A stretch of DNA of 64,000 nt from Rhodanobacteraceae bacterium (GCA_030123585.1 CP126120.1:2605001-2669000); one strand, 5' to 3'; shown: positions 6,573 through 16,088, counted from the first letter of the stretch. Notes: generated by a model from the letters alone, not told the origin. Program-made: numbers and translations.

Positions 6573-9239
6573 ATGACCGCCGAAATCCGCCAGCTCGAAA
6601 CCCATCCCGGTCCCGGCCGCATGGCCACGCCGCAACTGCGCACGCTGGTGGTGTGCGACATCGCTGATTCCACCGCGCTGGTCGAACGCATGGGCGACCA
6701 GAACGCCGCCAACGTCATCCGCAAGCACGACCGCCTTGCGCGCGCGCTGATCGAGCGCCACAAGGGCCGCGAGATCGACAAGACCGACGGTTTCCTGCTG
6801 CTGTTCGATCGTCCCATCCAGGCCGCCGCGTTCGCGCTGGATTACCAGCGCGGCCTGAAACACATGTCCGCCGCCGAAGGCGTGGTGGTGCGCGCGCGGG
6901 TCGGCGTCCACATGGGCGACGTGGTGATCTGGGAAAACGCGCCGGAAGACGTCGCGCGCGGCGCCAAGCCCATCGAGGTGGAAGGACTGGTGAAACCGGT
7001 CGCGGCGCGCCTCGCGCAACTCGCGCGTCCGCAGCAGATCCTGATGTCCGATGCCGCCGCCGGCATCGCGCACCGCGCCGAGGGCGAACTGGGCGCGCAA
7101 GCCGCGCAGCGCGTGCACTGGAAGGATCACGGCAAATACCGCTTCAAGGGCCTGCCCGAACCCATCGAAGTGGTGGAAGTGGGCGAGGACGAAGTCGCGC
7201 CGCTGCACGCGCCGAAATCCGTGCGCACCGCCAAGCGCATCCTGCCGTGGTGGTGGCGCCCGCTGACGCTGGCCGCCGAAGCCGCGATGCTGGCGATCGG
7301 CATCGGCGTCGGCGCGTGGTTCCTGCTGCAAAGCCCGCCCACGCTGGCGTTCGCCGCGCGCGACTGGGTGGTGGTGGGCGACCTGCACAACCTCACCGAC
7401 GACAAGCTGTACGACCAGTCGGTCGATTCCGCGCTGCGCATCAGCCTGGAGCAGTCGCAGTACGTCAACGTGCTGCCGGAACTGTCGGTGCAGCAGACCC
7501 TGCAACGGATGGAATTGAACCCGGACAAGACCGACGTCAACCGCGCGATCGGCGCGCAGGTCGCGCTGCGCGAAGGCGCGCGCGCCCTGATCCTGCCCAC
7601 CGTCGCGGATGTCGGCGGGCGCGTGCGCGTCACCGCGGAAGTGATCGACCCCAACACCCAGGCCACCGTGTATTCGGTGTCCGCCGACGGCCTCGGCGCG
7701 CAATCCGTGCTGCCATCGCTCGACAGCGTCAGCAAGCAGTTGCGCGGCAAGCTGGGCGAGGCGCTGGCGATGGTGTCCAGGCAATCCCAGCCGCTGGCGC
7801 AGGTGGCGACGCCGGACTTGAATGCGCTGAAGGCGTATTCGTTGGGCGAGCGCGCGTACAACGTTGGCGATTTCAAGGATGCCGAGGGGTACTTTGCCGA
7901 GGCGCTGCGGATCGACCCGCATTTCGCGCTCGCGCACATTGGCCTCGCAAACATCTTCAGTAGTGAGGATCAAACCGTAAAGGCTCTCGCTCAAATTCGA
8001 GCGGCACAGGCTGACCATCAACGTTTGTCCGCCCGCGATGTGCTGTACGCAGATGCTTTTGCGGCGAGTTTCGTAGAGCCGGGCAAATCCCTGGACAAAT
8101 GGAAGCTGCTGGCTACCGTATATCCGGATTATTTCCCTGGGTTGGGCGATTACGCCTACGCTCTCGATAATTATGCCAATCGCTACGAGGATGCTATCCC
8201 GTTCCTCAAGCGGTCGTTGTCAGACAAAAATCCTCATCATGCAATAAGCAACTATTTGCTTGGTGTGTTGCATGCCGAAGCGGGCAAGTACGAGGATGCA
8301 GTACAGGCTTTCTCCGCATCCGTACAGCAGGGGACCCAATTCCAGAACGCCCTTTACGCGAGTGTCTACGCTGCCCAGCGTAGGTTCAATGAAGCGGCAA
8401 CATTGTTGGCCAAAGGCAAAGCATCCGGTACTGACAGCTTTGACATCATCGATAGCGCCGCCACGATTGCAATGGCGGTCGACCAAGGGGATTGGCAGCG
8501 AGCGGACAAGCTATTGGCTGAAACACGCACGAAAGCCGATTCGCTGGGACCGCGCATCTCGGGCCGGTATGCCGGCATGACACTGAGCCTTCAATCGCTA
8601 AACGGAACATCTGCCAAGGCGCGAATCACGGCACTCGAGAACTATCTCGCTTCGGAAGAAAAAAATCTCGCGAAGGCTGATCTGGTCGATCGGCAAGAAT
8701 TGAGATTCCACGTCGCGCTTTCAGCCTACTTGGCTGCGCAAGCGGGCGATGTCGCTCTCGCCAAGCGGGCACTTGCCATCGCCGGTCCCGCGTCCGACGC
8801 GGACATGCCAATCTTGGACAACTTGCTTGCCGTAGCTCAGGCAGAGATCGACCGCGCATCCGGCAAGCCCGAAGATGCGTTGGCGATCCTGAAGCCACTG
8901 GTCAACGGCAGCGAGTTGTACATCACCCACGTCGCGCTGATGGACGCCTATGCGGACGCTCACGACCAAACTGCCGCGTTAACGGAAGCCCGTTGGCTGT
9001 CCACTCACCGTGGTCGAGCCTATTTCGAGGTCAACGCACAGCTTGTGCTGGAGCCCTTCAATGTCGCCGAATCGGACTTGGCGTTGTTGCGTGCTGCGGA
9101 GCTGTCGAGTGCTCTGGGCGACAAGGAGCAGGCACAGAGATCGCTAGCTGCATTCCTGCGTGCATGGCCCCGAGCGCGGGATCTGCCTTGGGTGGCTCCT
9201 CGCCTGCATGACGTGAAGTTGGTTAGTGAAGCTCACTGA
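6573..9239 (+). CDS. Class III adenylate/guanylate cyclase-domain protein with membrane helix and TPRs
   Basis: An 888-residue protein. Residues about 20-200 are a class III nucleotide cyclase homology domain: the metal Asp in VVCDIADST is Asp29, and a Lys/Asp pair is in KTDGF (70-72). One membrane helix spans about 231-252. A probably periplasmic region follows, with tetratricopeptide repeats from about 420. It may make cAMP in response to an external signal. The ATG at 6573 was chosen because the upstream frame is repeat DNA. From about base 7960 (residue 462) the coding sequence abruptly becomes less GC-rich and uses rarer codons, suggesting a recombinant 3' half. Confidence 0.85.
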   Translation: MTAEIRQLETHPGPGRMATPQLRTLVVCDIADSTALVERMGDQNAANVIRKHDRLARALIERHKGREIDKTDGFLLLFDRPIQAAAFALDYQRGLKHMSAAEGVVVRARVGVHMGDVVIWENAPEDVARGAKPIEVEGLVKPVAARLAQLARPQQILMSDAAAGIAHRAEGELGAQAAQRVHWKDHGKYRFKGLPEPIEVVEVGEDEVAPLHAPKSVRTAKRILPWWWRPLTLAAEAAMLAIGIGVGAWFLLQSPPTLAFAARDWVVVGDLHNLTDDKLYDQSVDSALRISLEQSQYVNVLPELSVQQTLQRMELNPDKTDVNRAIGAQVALREGARALILPTVADVGGRVRVTAEVIDPNTQATVYSVSADGLGAQSVLPSLDSVSKQLRGKLGEALAMVSRQSQPLAQVATPDLNALKAYSLGERAYNVGDFKDAEGYFAEALRIDPHFALAHIGLANIFSSEDQTVKALAQIRAAQADHQRLSARDVLYADAFAASFVEPGKSLDKWKLLATVYPDYFPGLGDYAYALDNYANRYEDAIPFLKRSLSDKNPHHAISNYLLGVLHAEAGKYEDAVQAFSASVQQGTQFQNALYASVYAAQRRFNEAATLLAKGKASGTDSFDIIDSAATIAMAVDQGDWQRADKLLAETRTKADSLGPRISGRYAGMTLSLQSLNGTSAKARITALENYLASEEKNLAKADLVDRQELRFHVALSAYLAAQAGDVALAKRALAIAGPASDADMPILDNLLAVAQAEIDRASGKPEDALAILKPLVNGSELYITHVALMDAYADAHDQTAALTEARWLSTHRGRAYFEVNAQLVLEPFNVAESDLALLRAAELSSALGDKEQAQRSLAAFLRAWPRARDLPWVAPRLHDVKLVSEAH

Positions 9240-9248
9240 TCGTCAGAA

Positions 9249-9527
9249 TCAAAAATCCAGCTTCACGTTTGGCCAAGCCATCATCAGGCATTGGTCGGTT
9301 GTTACGGTTGCCCATTCCTTATGCGCTGCCTGAAAATATTCCTTGTTGGCCAGGTTGGCAGGTGCCAGGCACGCCCCGTTGAGGTTCACGATGGTTTCGT
9401 GCGGCACGCCAAGCTCGGCCAATGCGGCGGCCGGCTTCTGTTCGTAACGGCTGCGGAAGCCGTCGTCGGTGGCGAGTTTCTGCAATAACGCGAGCGAGTG
9501 TTCGCGCGACAACTTCGAATCGGCCAT
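9249..9527 (-). CDS. Putative RiPP precursor with nitrile-hydratase-type leader (NHLP-related)
   Basis: A 92-residue protein with no signal peptide. Its first 50 residues match the leader pattern of nitrile-hydratase-related modified peptides: a helix (ALLQKLATDDGFRSRYEQKP) followed by AALAELGVP. The remaining 40 or so residues, rich in Asn, Ala and Trp with two Cys, would be the core. AGGGGAAGC precedes the ATG at 9525-9527. It is divergent from a SagB-like peptide-maturation dehydrogenase 86 bases away. I know this pairing from family definitions seen in Xanthomonadales; no product has been inferred here. It ends tail-to-tail with the cyclase gene, 9 bases apart. Confidence 0.72.
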   Translation of the reverse strand: MADSKLSREHSLALLQKLATDDGFRSRYEQKPAAALAELGVPHETIVNLNGACLAPANLANKEYFQAAHKEWATVTTDQCLMMAWPNVKLDF

Positions 9528-9613
9528 GATGCTTCCCCTTGCGTGGTGGTGGTGGATGGCACAATGCAGGAACCGCGCCATCGCGGCGCAAGTAAAGTGG
9601 GGAACCGGGGCCT

Positions 9614-10789
9614 ATGCAAGTGCGCCGTTGCGCGATGGTGCTGGTCGAGCCGCGCGAAGCCATCGACTTCGATCTTGCCGAACTCGCGCTGGGCGAAACC
9701 GGCGTGCGCGAACGGTTGGGTTGGCTCGCGCTGGCCGCGCATCGCGACGAGGAAATTCCGCTGGATGCGGCCGAAGTCGCCGCGCTGGGCACGCTGTCGC
9801 CCGGTCATTGGCAGTCGCTGGATGATCTGTTGCAGCGGCATCCGCGCGCGGTGCTGGACGCGTTGCTGGCGAAGGGCTTGCTGATCGCGCAGGAGCCGGC
9901 GGATGAAGCGTCGCGCCGGTTCGCGCAAGCCGACGATGCCGTGCGCGCGGTGCATTGGCGCGGGTTGTCCGCGGTCGCACATCGCCACACGCGTTGGCGC
10001 GACGTGGATTCGGAGGCGGTCGAGCGGTTGTTTGCCGACGCCAGTTCGGAAACGATGCTGGAACGGCTGGGTCCCGCGCCGCCGGTGGTCGGCGAACGCG
10101 CGTTGCCGGCGTCACGCCTGCACTTGGAAAAGCCGTCGCCGTCGCCGCTTGATGCGTTGGCGGATCGGCGCGTCACCTGCCGCAATTACGATCCCGCGCC
10201 GTTGTCACACGACGTATTTTCCGCGGTGCTGTATCGCGCGTTCGGTGCGCGCGCAGTCAGCGATTACGCGCCCGGCGTGCAACTGCTGAAGAAGGCCGTG
10301 CCGTCGGCGGGCGGCCTGCACGCGGTCGAGGCGTATCTGTTGGTGCAACGTGTCGAAGGCGTGCCGCCGGGGCTGTATCACTACCACCCGGTCGCCCACG
10401 CGCTGGAACCGCTGCGCGAACTGGATGCGGACACGGCGGCGTCGCTGGCGCGACGCTTCGTAGCCGCACAGGCCTATTACGCCGCGGCGCCCGTGCAGAT
10501 CGCGCTGGTGTCGCGCTTCGAGCGCAATTTCTGGAAATACCGCAACCACGCCAAGGCGTATCGCGCGGTGATCCTGGACGCCGGGCACCTGTCGCAGATG
10601 CTGTACCTCGCCGCGACCGAAGCGAACCTCGGCGCGTTCATCACCGCCGCGATCAACGAAGTCGAGATCGAGCAGGCGTTCGGCCTGGAACCGATGGCCG
10701 AAGGCCCGCTCGCCGTGTGCGGCTTCGGCGTGCGCGCACAACAGCGCGTCACCGTCGAGTTCGATCCCGCGCACAAGGTGTGGCCGTAG
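9614..10789 (+). CDS. SagB-like putative peptide-maturation dehydrogenase
   Basis: A 391-residue protein. Residues about 1-170 have no clear family. Residues about 175-391 are a nitroreductase-fold flavin domain of the SagB/ThcOx type (DRRVTCRNYDPAPLS, KAVPSAGGLHAVEAYLLVQ, DAGHLSQMLYLAATE). In known RiPP pathways such enzymes oxidise azolines to azoles with FMN. The divergent neighbour encodes a leader-like peptide, so it is the likely substrate. No YcaO cyclodehydratase, transporter or protease gene lies nearby, so either the chemistry differs or partners are elsewhere. Confidence 0.8.
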   Translation: MQVRRCAMVLVEPREAIDFDLAELALGETGVRERLGWLALAAHRDEEIPLDAAEVAALGTLSPGHWQSLDDLLQRHPRAVLDALLAKGLLIAQEPADEASRRFAQADDAVRAVHWRGLSAVAHRHTRWRDVDSEAVERLFADASSETMLERLGPAPPVVGERALPASRLHLEKPSPSPLDALADRRVTCRNYDPAPLSHDVFSAVLYRAFGARAVSDYAPGVQLLKKAVPSAGGLHAVEAYLLVQRVEGVPPGLYHYHPVAHALEPLRELDADTAASLARRFVAAQAYYAAAPVQIALVSRFERNFWKYRNHAKAYRAVILDAGHLSQMLYLAATEANLGAFITAAINEVEIEQAFGLEPMAEGPLAVCGFGVRAQQRVTVEFDPAHKVWP

Positions 10790-10808
10790 GGCGACTATGG
10801 CTTTGCTC

Positions 10809-10922
10809 GTCATTCCGGGGCCGCCGCGGTTTCTTGCGGCGGAACCCGGAATCGGTATCACTACGCGCGCAACCTTCCAGACCGATTCCGGATTCGGGCC
10901 TGCGGCCCGCTCCGGAATGACA
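10809..10922. repeat. GTCATTCCGG...CCGGAATGAC palindromic element, copy 1
   Basis: The ends are inverted repeats of each other (GTCATTCCGG and its complement). Inside is a hairpin with CCGCCGC/GCGGCGG arms, then a CCGGAATCGGT...ACCGATTCCGG pair. The second copy is at 22159-22282. It lies downstream of the dehydrogenase gene. Confidence 0.75.
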
Positions 10923-11036
10923 ATGCAATCGGCTGAGGTTCGTCGCTAATCAGGTCGCTGGAATGACGAGATCGAAGACCCGCGTCGCCGATGTACACGC
11001 ATCAACCGAAACAGTCCGGGCCCCGCGCGTCTGTCA

Positions 11037-11906
11037 TCACCCCTCGCCCGTCCCGCGATGGATCACGCGGTCGCCGGGTTGCAACTCGAAGGCGGGGATC
11101 GCGGGCTGGTCCTTGAGGCGCGCGTAGATCGGGGTGAAGTCGGGCCTGGTCGCGTCCATCAGTTGCTCGAAGCTGTCGATCACGAAGTAGCTGCGCTGGT
11201 AGGTGTCGATCTTGTACTGCGTGCGCATGATGCGTTCGAGGTCGAAGCCGATGCGGTTGGGGGAATCCGATTCGAGGCAGTAGATCGACTCGCCCCTGGA
11301 ACTGACGATGCCGGAACCGTAGATGCGCACGCCGTCGGGCGTGTCGATCAATCCGAATTCGACGGTGTACCAGTACAGCCGGGTGAGAAGGGTCAGCGCG
11401 TCGGCGCCGAGCTTGTGCGCCTTGACGCCGCCGCGGCCGTAGGCTTGCACGTAGTCGGCGAACACCGGGTTCAGCAGCATCGGCACGTGGCCGAACAGGT
11501 CGTGGAACAGGTCGGGTTCGGACAGGTAATCGAGCTGCTCGGGTTTGCGGATCCACCAGCTCACCGGGAAGCGGCGATGGGCGAGGTGGTCGAAGAACAC
11601 GTCGTCGGGAAGCAGCCCTTCGACGCCGACGATTTCCCACTGCGTGCCGGCTTGCAGCACGCGGTTCAAGTCCGCGAACTTCGGGATCGCGTCGGGCGAC
11701 ATGCCGAAGCGTTCCTGGTTTTCCAGGAACTCGCGGCAGGCGCGGTTCTTCAGGACTTCGCGCTGGCGGCGGAACAGGGTGGCCCAGACTTCGTGGTCGG
11801 TGCGGGTGTAGGTGTCCCACGGCTGCTCGACCACGCCGGTGGCGTAAACCGGGATGTAGCCCTTGTCGGTCTGGCGGTGTTCGACGCGGCGCGGGGTGGT
11901 GTTCAT
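11037..11906 (-). CDS. phhA: Phenylalanine 4-monooxygenase (phenylalanine hydroxylase)
   Basis: A 289-residue bacterial-type phenylalanine hydroxylase, converting phenylalanine to tyrosine with tetrahydrobiopterin, O2 and non-haem iron. The iron ligands are visible: His135 and His140 in HDLFGH and Glu183 in TVEFG. It lacks the N-terminal ACT regulatory domain of animal enzymes, as is normal for bacteria. The gene is divergent from a PlsC-like gene and stands alone; a carbinolamine dehydratase (phhB) is not in the window. Confidence 0.95.
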   Translation of the reverse strand: MNTTPRRVEHRQTDKGYIPVYATGVVEQPWDTYTRTDHEVWATLFRRQREVLKNRACREFLENQERFGMSPDAIPKFADLNRVLQAGTQWEIVGVEGLLPDDVFFDHLAHRRFPVSWWIRKPEQLDYLSEPDLFHDLFGHVPMLLNPVFADYVQAYGRGGVKAHKLGADALTLLTRLYWYTVEFGLIDTPDGVRIYGSGIVSSRGESIYCLESDSPNRIGFDLERIMRTQYKIDTYQRSYFVIDSFEQLMDATRPDFTPIYARLKDQPAIPAFELQPGDRVIHRGTGEG

Positions 11907-11986
11907 CGTGCGGTCCTCTTTCGCATGCGCCCAGTGTAAGCCGAACGCAGGCAGGATGCCGCCGGCGCCGCTCCCACGTTAAAGTA

Positions 11987-12784
11987 GTGTTCTCCAAACC
12001 GATCGTGGAAGGTGCGGCGGCAACGCCGGCCGGAAATCCCGTGGGCGTGTTGCGTTGTCTGTGGCGTGTGCCGCTGTTGCTGCTGGTGGTGATCGGGGGC
12101 TGCCTCGCGGCGATTCCGCTGTTGCCGCACGGTCCGCGGCCCGGCACCGCCGGCGCGGCGCTGATCACGAACTGGTCGCGGCTGTTCCTGCGCCTGTTCG
12201 GGGTGCGCGTGGTGCGCGTGGGCGAACCGCTGCACGACCCGGTGATGTTCGTCGCCAACCACGGTTCGTGGATGGACATCAGCGTGCTGCACGCGATCCG
12301 TCCCGCCGATTTCGTGGCCAAGGCCGAGATCGGACGCTGGCCGCTGGTCGGCTGGATGGCGCGCCGCGGCGGCACCATCTTCCACCAGCGCGGCAACAAT
12401 GGTTCGCTGGCGGCGGTGATGGCGGTGATGAGCGAACGCCTGCGCGAGGGCCGCAGCATCGCGGCGTTTCCCGAGGGCGGCACCGCCCCGGCCGGCGCCC
12501 TGAAGGTGTTCCATGCGCGCATCCTGCAGGCCGCGCTGGACGCGGCCGCGCCGGTGCAGCCGGTGGCGCTGCGATATCTGCGCGACGGCGTCCCGGCGAC
12601 CGACATGCTGTTCGCCAAGGGCGAAAGTTTCCTGCACAACGTGGGCAGGGTGCTGGCGACGCGCGCGCTCACGGCCGAGGTGCATTTCCTCAAGCCGGTG
12701 GTGTTCGATCCGGAAGGCGGCCGCCGCCGGATGGCGGAAACCGCGCGCGCCGAAATCGCCGAGGTGCTGGGAATCGCCGCATGA
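11987..12784 (+). CDS. plsC: 1-acyl-sn-glycerol-3-phosphate acyltransferase (PlsC family)
   Basis: A 265-residue membrane-associated acyltransferase. The N-terminus has a hydrophobic helix (about 28-48). The HX4D motif is NHGSWMD near residues 92-98, and the glycerophosphate-binding motif is FPEGGT near 163. It probably acylates lysophosphatidic acid in phospholipid synthesis. The start is a GTG at 11987. Its stop overlaps the start of the next gene by four bases (ATGA), so the two are translationally coupled. Confidence 0.88.
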   Translation: MFSKPIVEGAAATPAGNPVGVLRCLWRVPLLLLVVIGGCLAAIPLLPHGPRPGTAGAALITNWSRLFLRLFGVRVVRVGEPLHDPVMFVANHGSWMDISVLHAIRPADFVAKAEIGRWPLVGWMARRGGTIFHQRGNNGSLAAVMAVMSERLREGRSIAAFPEGGTAPAGALKVFHARILQAALDAAAPVQPVALRYLRDGVPATDMLFAKGESFLHNVGRVLATRALTAEVHFLKPVVFDPEGGRRRMAETARAEIAEVLGIAA

Positions 12785-13839
12785 CGCCGATGTTCGACGA
12801 CGACTTCAGGCCGTCGTGGTGGCTGAAGAGTCCGCACCTGCAGTCGATGCTGGCCTCGAGTTCGCTGCGCCGCCTCGCGCGCGCGCGCCTGTCGCGCCGC
12901 CTGGAACGCGACGCCGAATGGGTGACGCTGGATTGCGGCGACGGCGTGCGCCTGACCGGCTGCCGCACCGCGCAGGACGTGCGCGCGGAGGCGCGCGGCC
13001 TCGCGGTGCTGTTCCACGGCTGGGAAGGCAGCACGCGTTCGACCTATCTGCTGCAGACCGGCGCGCGCCTGCTGGCCGAAGGCTGGGACGTGTTCCGCCT
13101 CAACTTCCGCGACCACGGCGGCACGCACGGGCTCAACCGCGAAATCTTCCACTCCTGCCGCATCGACGAAGTGGTCGGCGCACTGCGCGCGATCCGGCAA
13201 AGGTATCCGGCGCGCCCGCTCACGCTCACCGGGTTTTCGCTGGGCGGCAACTTCGCGCTGCGCGCGGCCTTGCGCGCGCCCGACGCCGGCGTCGAGCTCG
13301 CCCGCGTGATCGCGGTGTGCCCGGTGATCGATCCGCACTCGGGGCTGTTCCAGCTCGAACACGCGCCGCGCATGTACCACGACTATTTCATGTGGAAATG
13401 GCGGCGCTCGCTGAAGCTGAAGCAGCGCGCGTTCGACGATGCGGAACTGTTCACCCGGCGCGACCTGCGCGGCACGCTGCGCACGCTCACCGAAGCGCTG
13501 GTGCTCAGGCACACCGATTTCGGTTCGCTCGACAATTACCTCGACGGCTATTCGCTGGTGGGCGACAAGCTGGCGGGCCTTGCGGTGCCAACCTCGATCC
13601 TCGCGTCGAAGGACGATCCGGTCTGCCCGGCGTCGGATTTCGCGGACCTGCGGCTTCCGCCCTCGGTCGAACTCGCGATCACCGAACACGGCGGCCATTG
13701 CGGCTTCATCCGCGACTGGCATCTCGGCAGTTGGGCGGAAGATTTCATTGCCGAAAGGTTGGATCGGGCGGCTCCTGTCGAAACCGCTGTTGTGGAAAGT
13801 CAGGACAGGGAAGTCCGTTCTGGGCTACATGGGGACTGA
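12781..13839 (+). CDS. YheT-family alpha/beta hydrolase
   Basis: A 352-residue hydrolase of the YheT/ABHD1-3 group. The nucleophile elbow is GFSLGG, the acid lies in SKDDPVCP and the catalytic His in EHGGHCGF. HGWEGST contributes to the oxyanion hole. An esterase or lipase role on acylglycerols is likely, in keeping with its coupling to the plsC gene. The last 20 or so residues (from about VETAVVESQ) are encoded by a dispersed repeat, so the natural C-terminus has been replaced. Confidence 0.87.
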   Translation: MTPMFDDDFRPSWWLKSPHLQSMLASSSLRRLARARLSRRLERDAEWVTLDCGDGVRLTGCRTAQDVRAEARGLAVLFHGWEGSTRSTYLLQTGARLLAEGWDVFRLNFRDHGGTHGLNREIFHSCRIDEVVGALRAIRQRYPARPLTLTGFSLGGNFALRAALRAPDAGVELARVIAVCPVIDPHSGLFQLEHAPRMYHDYFMWKWRRSLKLKQRAFDDAELFTRRDLRGTLRTLTEALVLRHTDFGSLDNYLDGYSLVGDKLAGLAVPTSILASKDDPVCPASDFADLRLPPSVELAITEHGGHCGFIRDWHLGSWAEDFIAERLDRAAPVETAVVESQDREVRSGLHGD

Positions 13840-13893
13840 ATGGCCTCCGCTGACGCATTCATCTGTTGGTGCAGCGATCATGGACGATCGCAT
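13783..13893 (+). repeat. Dispersed ~140-bp repeat, copy A
   Basis: It begins CGCTGTTGTGGAAAGTCAGG and ends CAGCGATCATGGACGATCGC. It covers the 3' end of the YheT-type gene and most of the gap before the TPR gene. Related copies are at 16089-16226 (inverted), 34043-34180 and 37012-37145. Copy A is the most diverged internally. Confidence 0.75.
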
Positions 13894-13917
13894 AGATAAT
13901 GCAGGATTGATTTCGGA

Positions 13918-16029
13918 ATGCCCATGCTCGAAGAACTGGTTCAACTGCACCGCGCCGGCCGCCTCGGCGAAGCCGAGGACGGCTATCGCCGGTTGCTGGA
14001 CGAGAATCCCGACGACGCCGAGGTGTTGCACCTGCTCGGCATCCTGCGTGGCCAGCGCGGCGACCTGGCCGAAGCGCTGCGGCTGGTGCAGCGCGCCGGC
14101 GAACTCGATCCGGACAACGCCACCTGCCAGCACACGCTGGGCGAGATGCATCTTTCCGAAGGCAGGCTCGACGAAGCGGGGCTGGCCTACGACCGCGCGC
14201 GCCAGTTGAATCCCAACCTCGCCGCCGCGCACGGCGGACTCGGCCAGGTCGCGCTGTTGCGCGGCGACATCGACGCGGCCGAAAGCCACTTCAAGGCGGC
14301 GCTGCGCGCCGACGAGAACGACGTGCAGGCGCTGACCGGGCTCGGCAACGTTGCGCAGCTCCGCGGCGATTCACAGCGCGCGCTGCAACTGCTCACGCAG
14401 GCCGCCGGACTGGCGCCGGACGATCCGTTGATCCAGACCAGCTACGCGCAGGCGATGCTCGAACAGGGCATGCTCGACTTCGCCGCGCGCGCGGTCGACA
14501 ACGCCCTGGCCGTGAAACCCGATTATCCGCTGGCGCAGGCGTTGCGCGCGGAGCTGCACCTGAAGAAGCGCGAACTGCCGCAGGCGTTGGCGATCTACGA
14601 ATCGCTGCTTGCGCGCGGCGAGCAGGTCGCGGCCGCGCGCACCGGCCTCGGCGACATCGCGCGTGCGCAAGGCCGCTTCGACGACGCGATCGCGCAATAC
14701 GAGGAGGCCTTGCGCGCGCAGCCCGGCATGCAGCCCGCCACGGTCCGGCGTGCCGATATGCTGGCGCGCACCGGCCGCCTCGCGCAGGCCATCGACGATC
14801 TGCGCGCGCACATCGCCAGCCATCCCGAGCATTCGCGGGCGCAGGCGCGGCTCGCGCGCCTGCTGACCCGGGCCGGGCGTTACGGCGAAGCGCTGGCGAC
14901 CTGGAAAGACGCCGAAGCGCACTGGCCCGACGACATCGATCTGAAGGCGCAGCACGCGCTGACGCTCGACCGCGCCGGCCGCGCCGACGAAGCGCTGGCG
15001 CTGGCCGAAACCGCGGCCGCTTCGCCGCGGCCCGCGCTGGCGATGCTGCGCGCACGCGGCGCGCTGCTGGCGGGCGATCCCGCCGCCGCGGTGCAGCGGC
15101 TGCAGCGGATCGACGCGCGCCAGTTCGAGGACAAGCCGCGCCTGCTCGAACGCCGCCAGCAACGCCTGCTCGGCCTCGCCTACGACGCGCTCGAACAATG
15201 GCAGGACGCGGCCGATGCGTTCGCGAAAGCGCATCGCCTGACCGGCGGCGGCCTTCCCGAACTGCCGGTACTGGACGACCCGATGCGCGCGACGCTGCAG
15301 CAGCTCGCCGGCGAAACCGCGCTCACCGAAGCGCGCGGGGCGGCGCCGGTCCTGCTGTGCGGGCTGCCGGGTTCCGGCATCGGCCAGGTAGCGGCGCTGC
15401 TGGCCGACCAGCCCGGCTGGTTCGTGCGCCGCGAGCGTTTCGACGTGGCGCCGGATTTCGTGAACGCGCCGTTCGATGCGCGCCTGCTGCAACTGCTCGG
15501 GCAGGCCGATCTCGCGCTGCTGGCGCGGCGCTACCGGCGCCCGCTGCAACGCGCGGGTGTGGACGAGGCGACCAGGCTGGTGGACTGGATTCCGGTGCTG
15601 GACGCGCGCGTGGTGCCCGCGCTCAAGCGCGCGCTGCCGGGCACGCGGCTGGTGATCGTGCAGCGCGAGCCGCACGACACCTTGCTGGACTGGCTGGGCT
15701 TCGGCTGGTCGGAAGGTTTCGCGATGCCCGATCCGCAAGCCGGCGCGCGCTGGCTGAAACTGGCCGCCGCGCACCTGTCGCTCGCGGCCGACCTCCTGCC
15801 CAGTTTCCGCGTCGATCCGGATGCGCTGCTGGCGGAAACCGGCGCGAGCCTGCGGATGCGGCTGGGCGTGTTCCTCGGCGTGGTCGATCTGGAGCCGGGC
15901 GCGATGACGCGCGGTGCGCGCACGGGCAGCGGCGGACTGCCGGTCAGCTTCGCACCGGGGCACGCCTCGCACTATCGCGAGGCGCTGTCCGAGGCGTTCG
16001 CGACGCTGGACGATTTCGAAGCGCGTTGA
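13918..16029 (+). CDS. TPR protein with C-terminal sulfotransferase-like domain
   Basis: A 703-residue protein. Residues about 1-470 are tandem tetratricopeptide repeats (for example AEDGYRRLLDENPDDAEVLH). Residues about 475-690 resemble TPR-linked sulfotransferases: GLPGSGIGQ takes the place of the PAPS-binding loop and LVIVQREPHDTLLDW that of the 3'-phosphate loop. Both are less conserved than in active enzymes, so activity is doubtful. No signal peptide or membrane helix is visible. Confidence 0.75.
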   Translation: MPMLEELVQLHRAGRLGEAEDGYRRLLDENPDDAEVLHLLGILRGQRGDLAEALRLVQRAGELDPDNATCQHTLGEMHLSEGRLDEAGLAYDRARQLNPNLAAAHGGLGQVALLRGDIDAAESHFKAALRADENDVQALTGLGNVAQLRGDSQRALQLLTQAAGLAPDDPLIQTSYAQAMLEQGMLDFAARAVDNALAVKPDYPLAQALRAELHLKKRELPQALAIYESLLARGEQVAAARTGLGDIARAQGRFDDAIAQYEEALRAQPGMQPATVRRADMLARTGRLAQAIDDLRAHIASHPEHSRAQARLARLLTRAGRYGEALATWKDAEAHWPDDIDLKAQHALTLDRAGRADEALALAETAAASPRPALAMLRARGALLAGDPAAAVQRLQRIDARQFEDKPRLLERRQQRLLGLAYDALEQWQDAADAFAKAHRLTGGGLPELPVLDDPMRATLQQLAGETALTEARGAAPVLLCGLPGSGIGQVAALLADQPGWFVRRERFDVAPDFVNAPFDARLLQLLGQADLALLARRYRRPLQRAGVDEATRLVDWIPVLDARVVPALKRALPGTRLVIVQREPHDTLLDWLGFGWSEGFAMPDPQAGARWLKLAAAHLSLAADLLPSFRVDPDALLAETGASLRMRLGVFLGVVDLEPGAMTRGARTGSGGLPVSFAPGHASHYREALSEAFATLDDFEAR

Positions 16030-16088
16030 GTCGCCGCGCGCAAGCGCGCGGCGACATTGGCATTCGCTTTCCCGTAACACGTGTTTTT

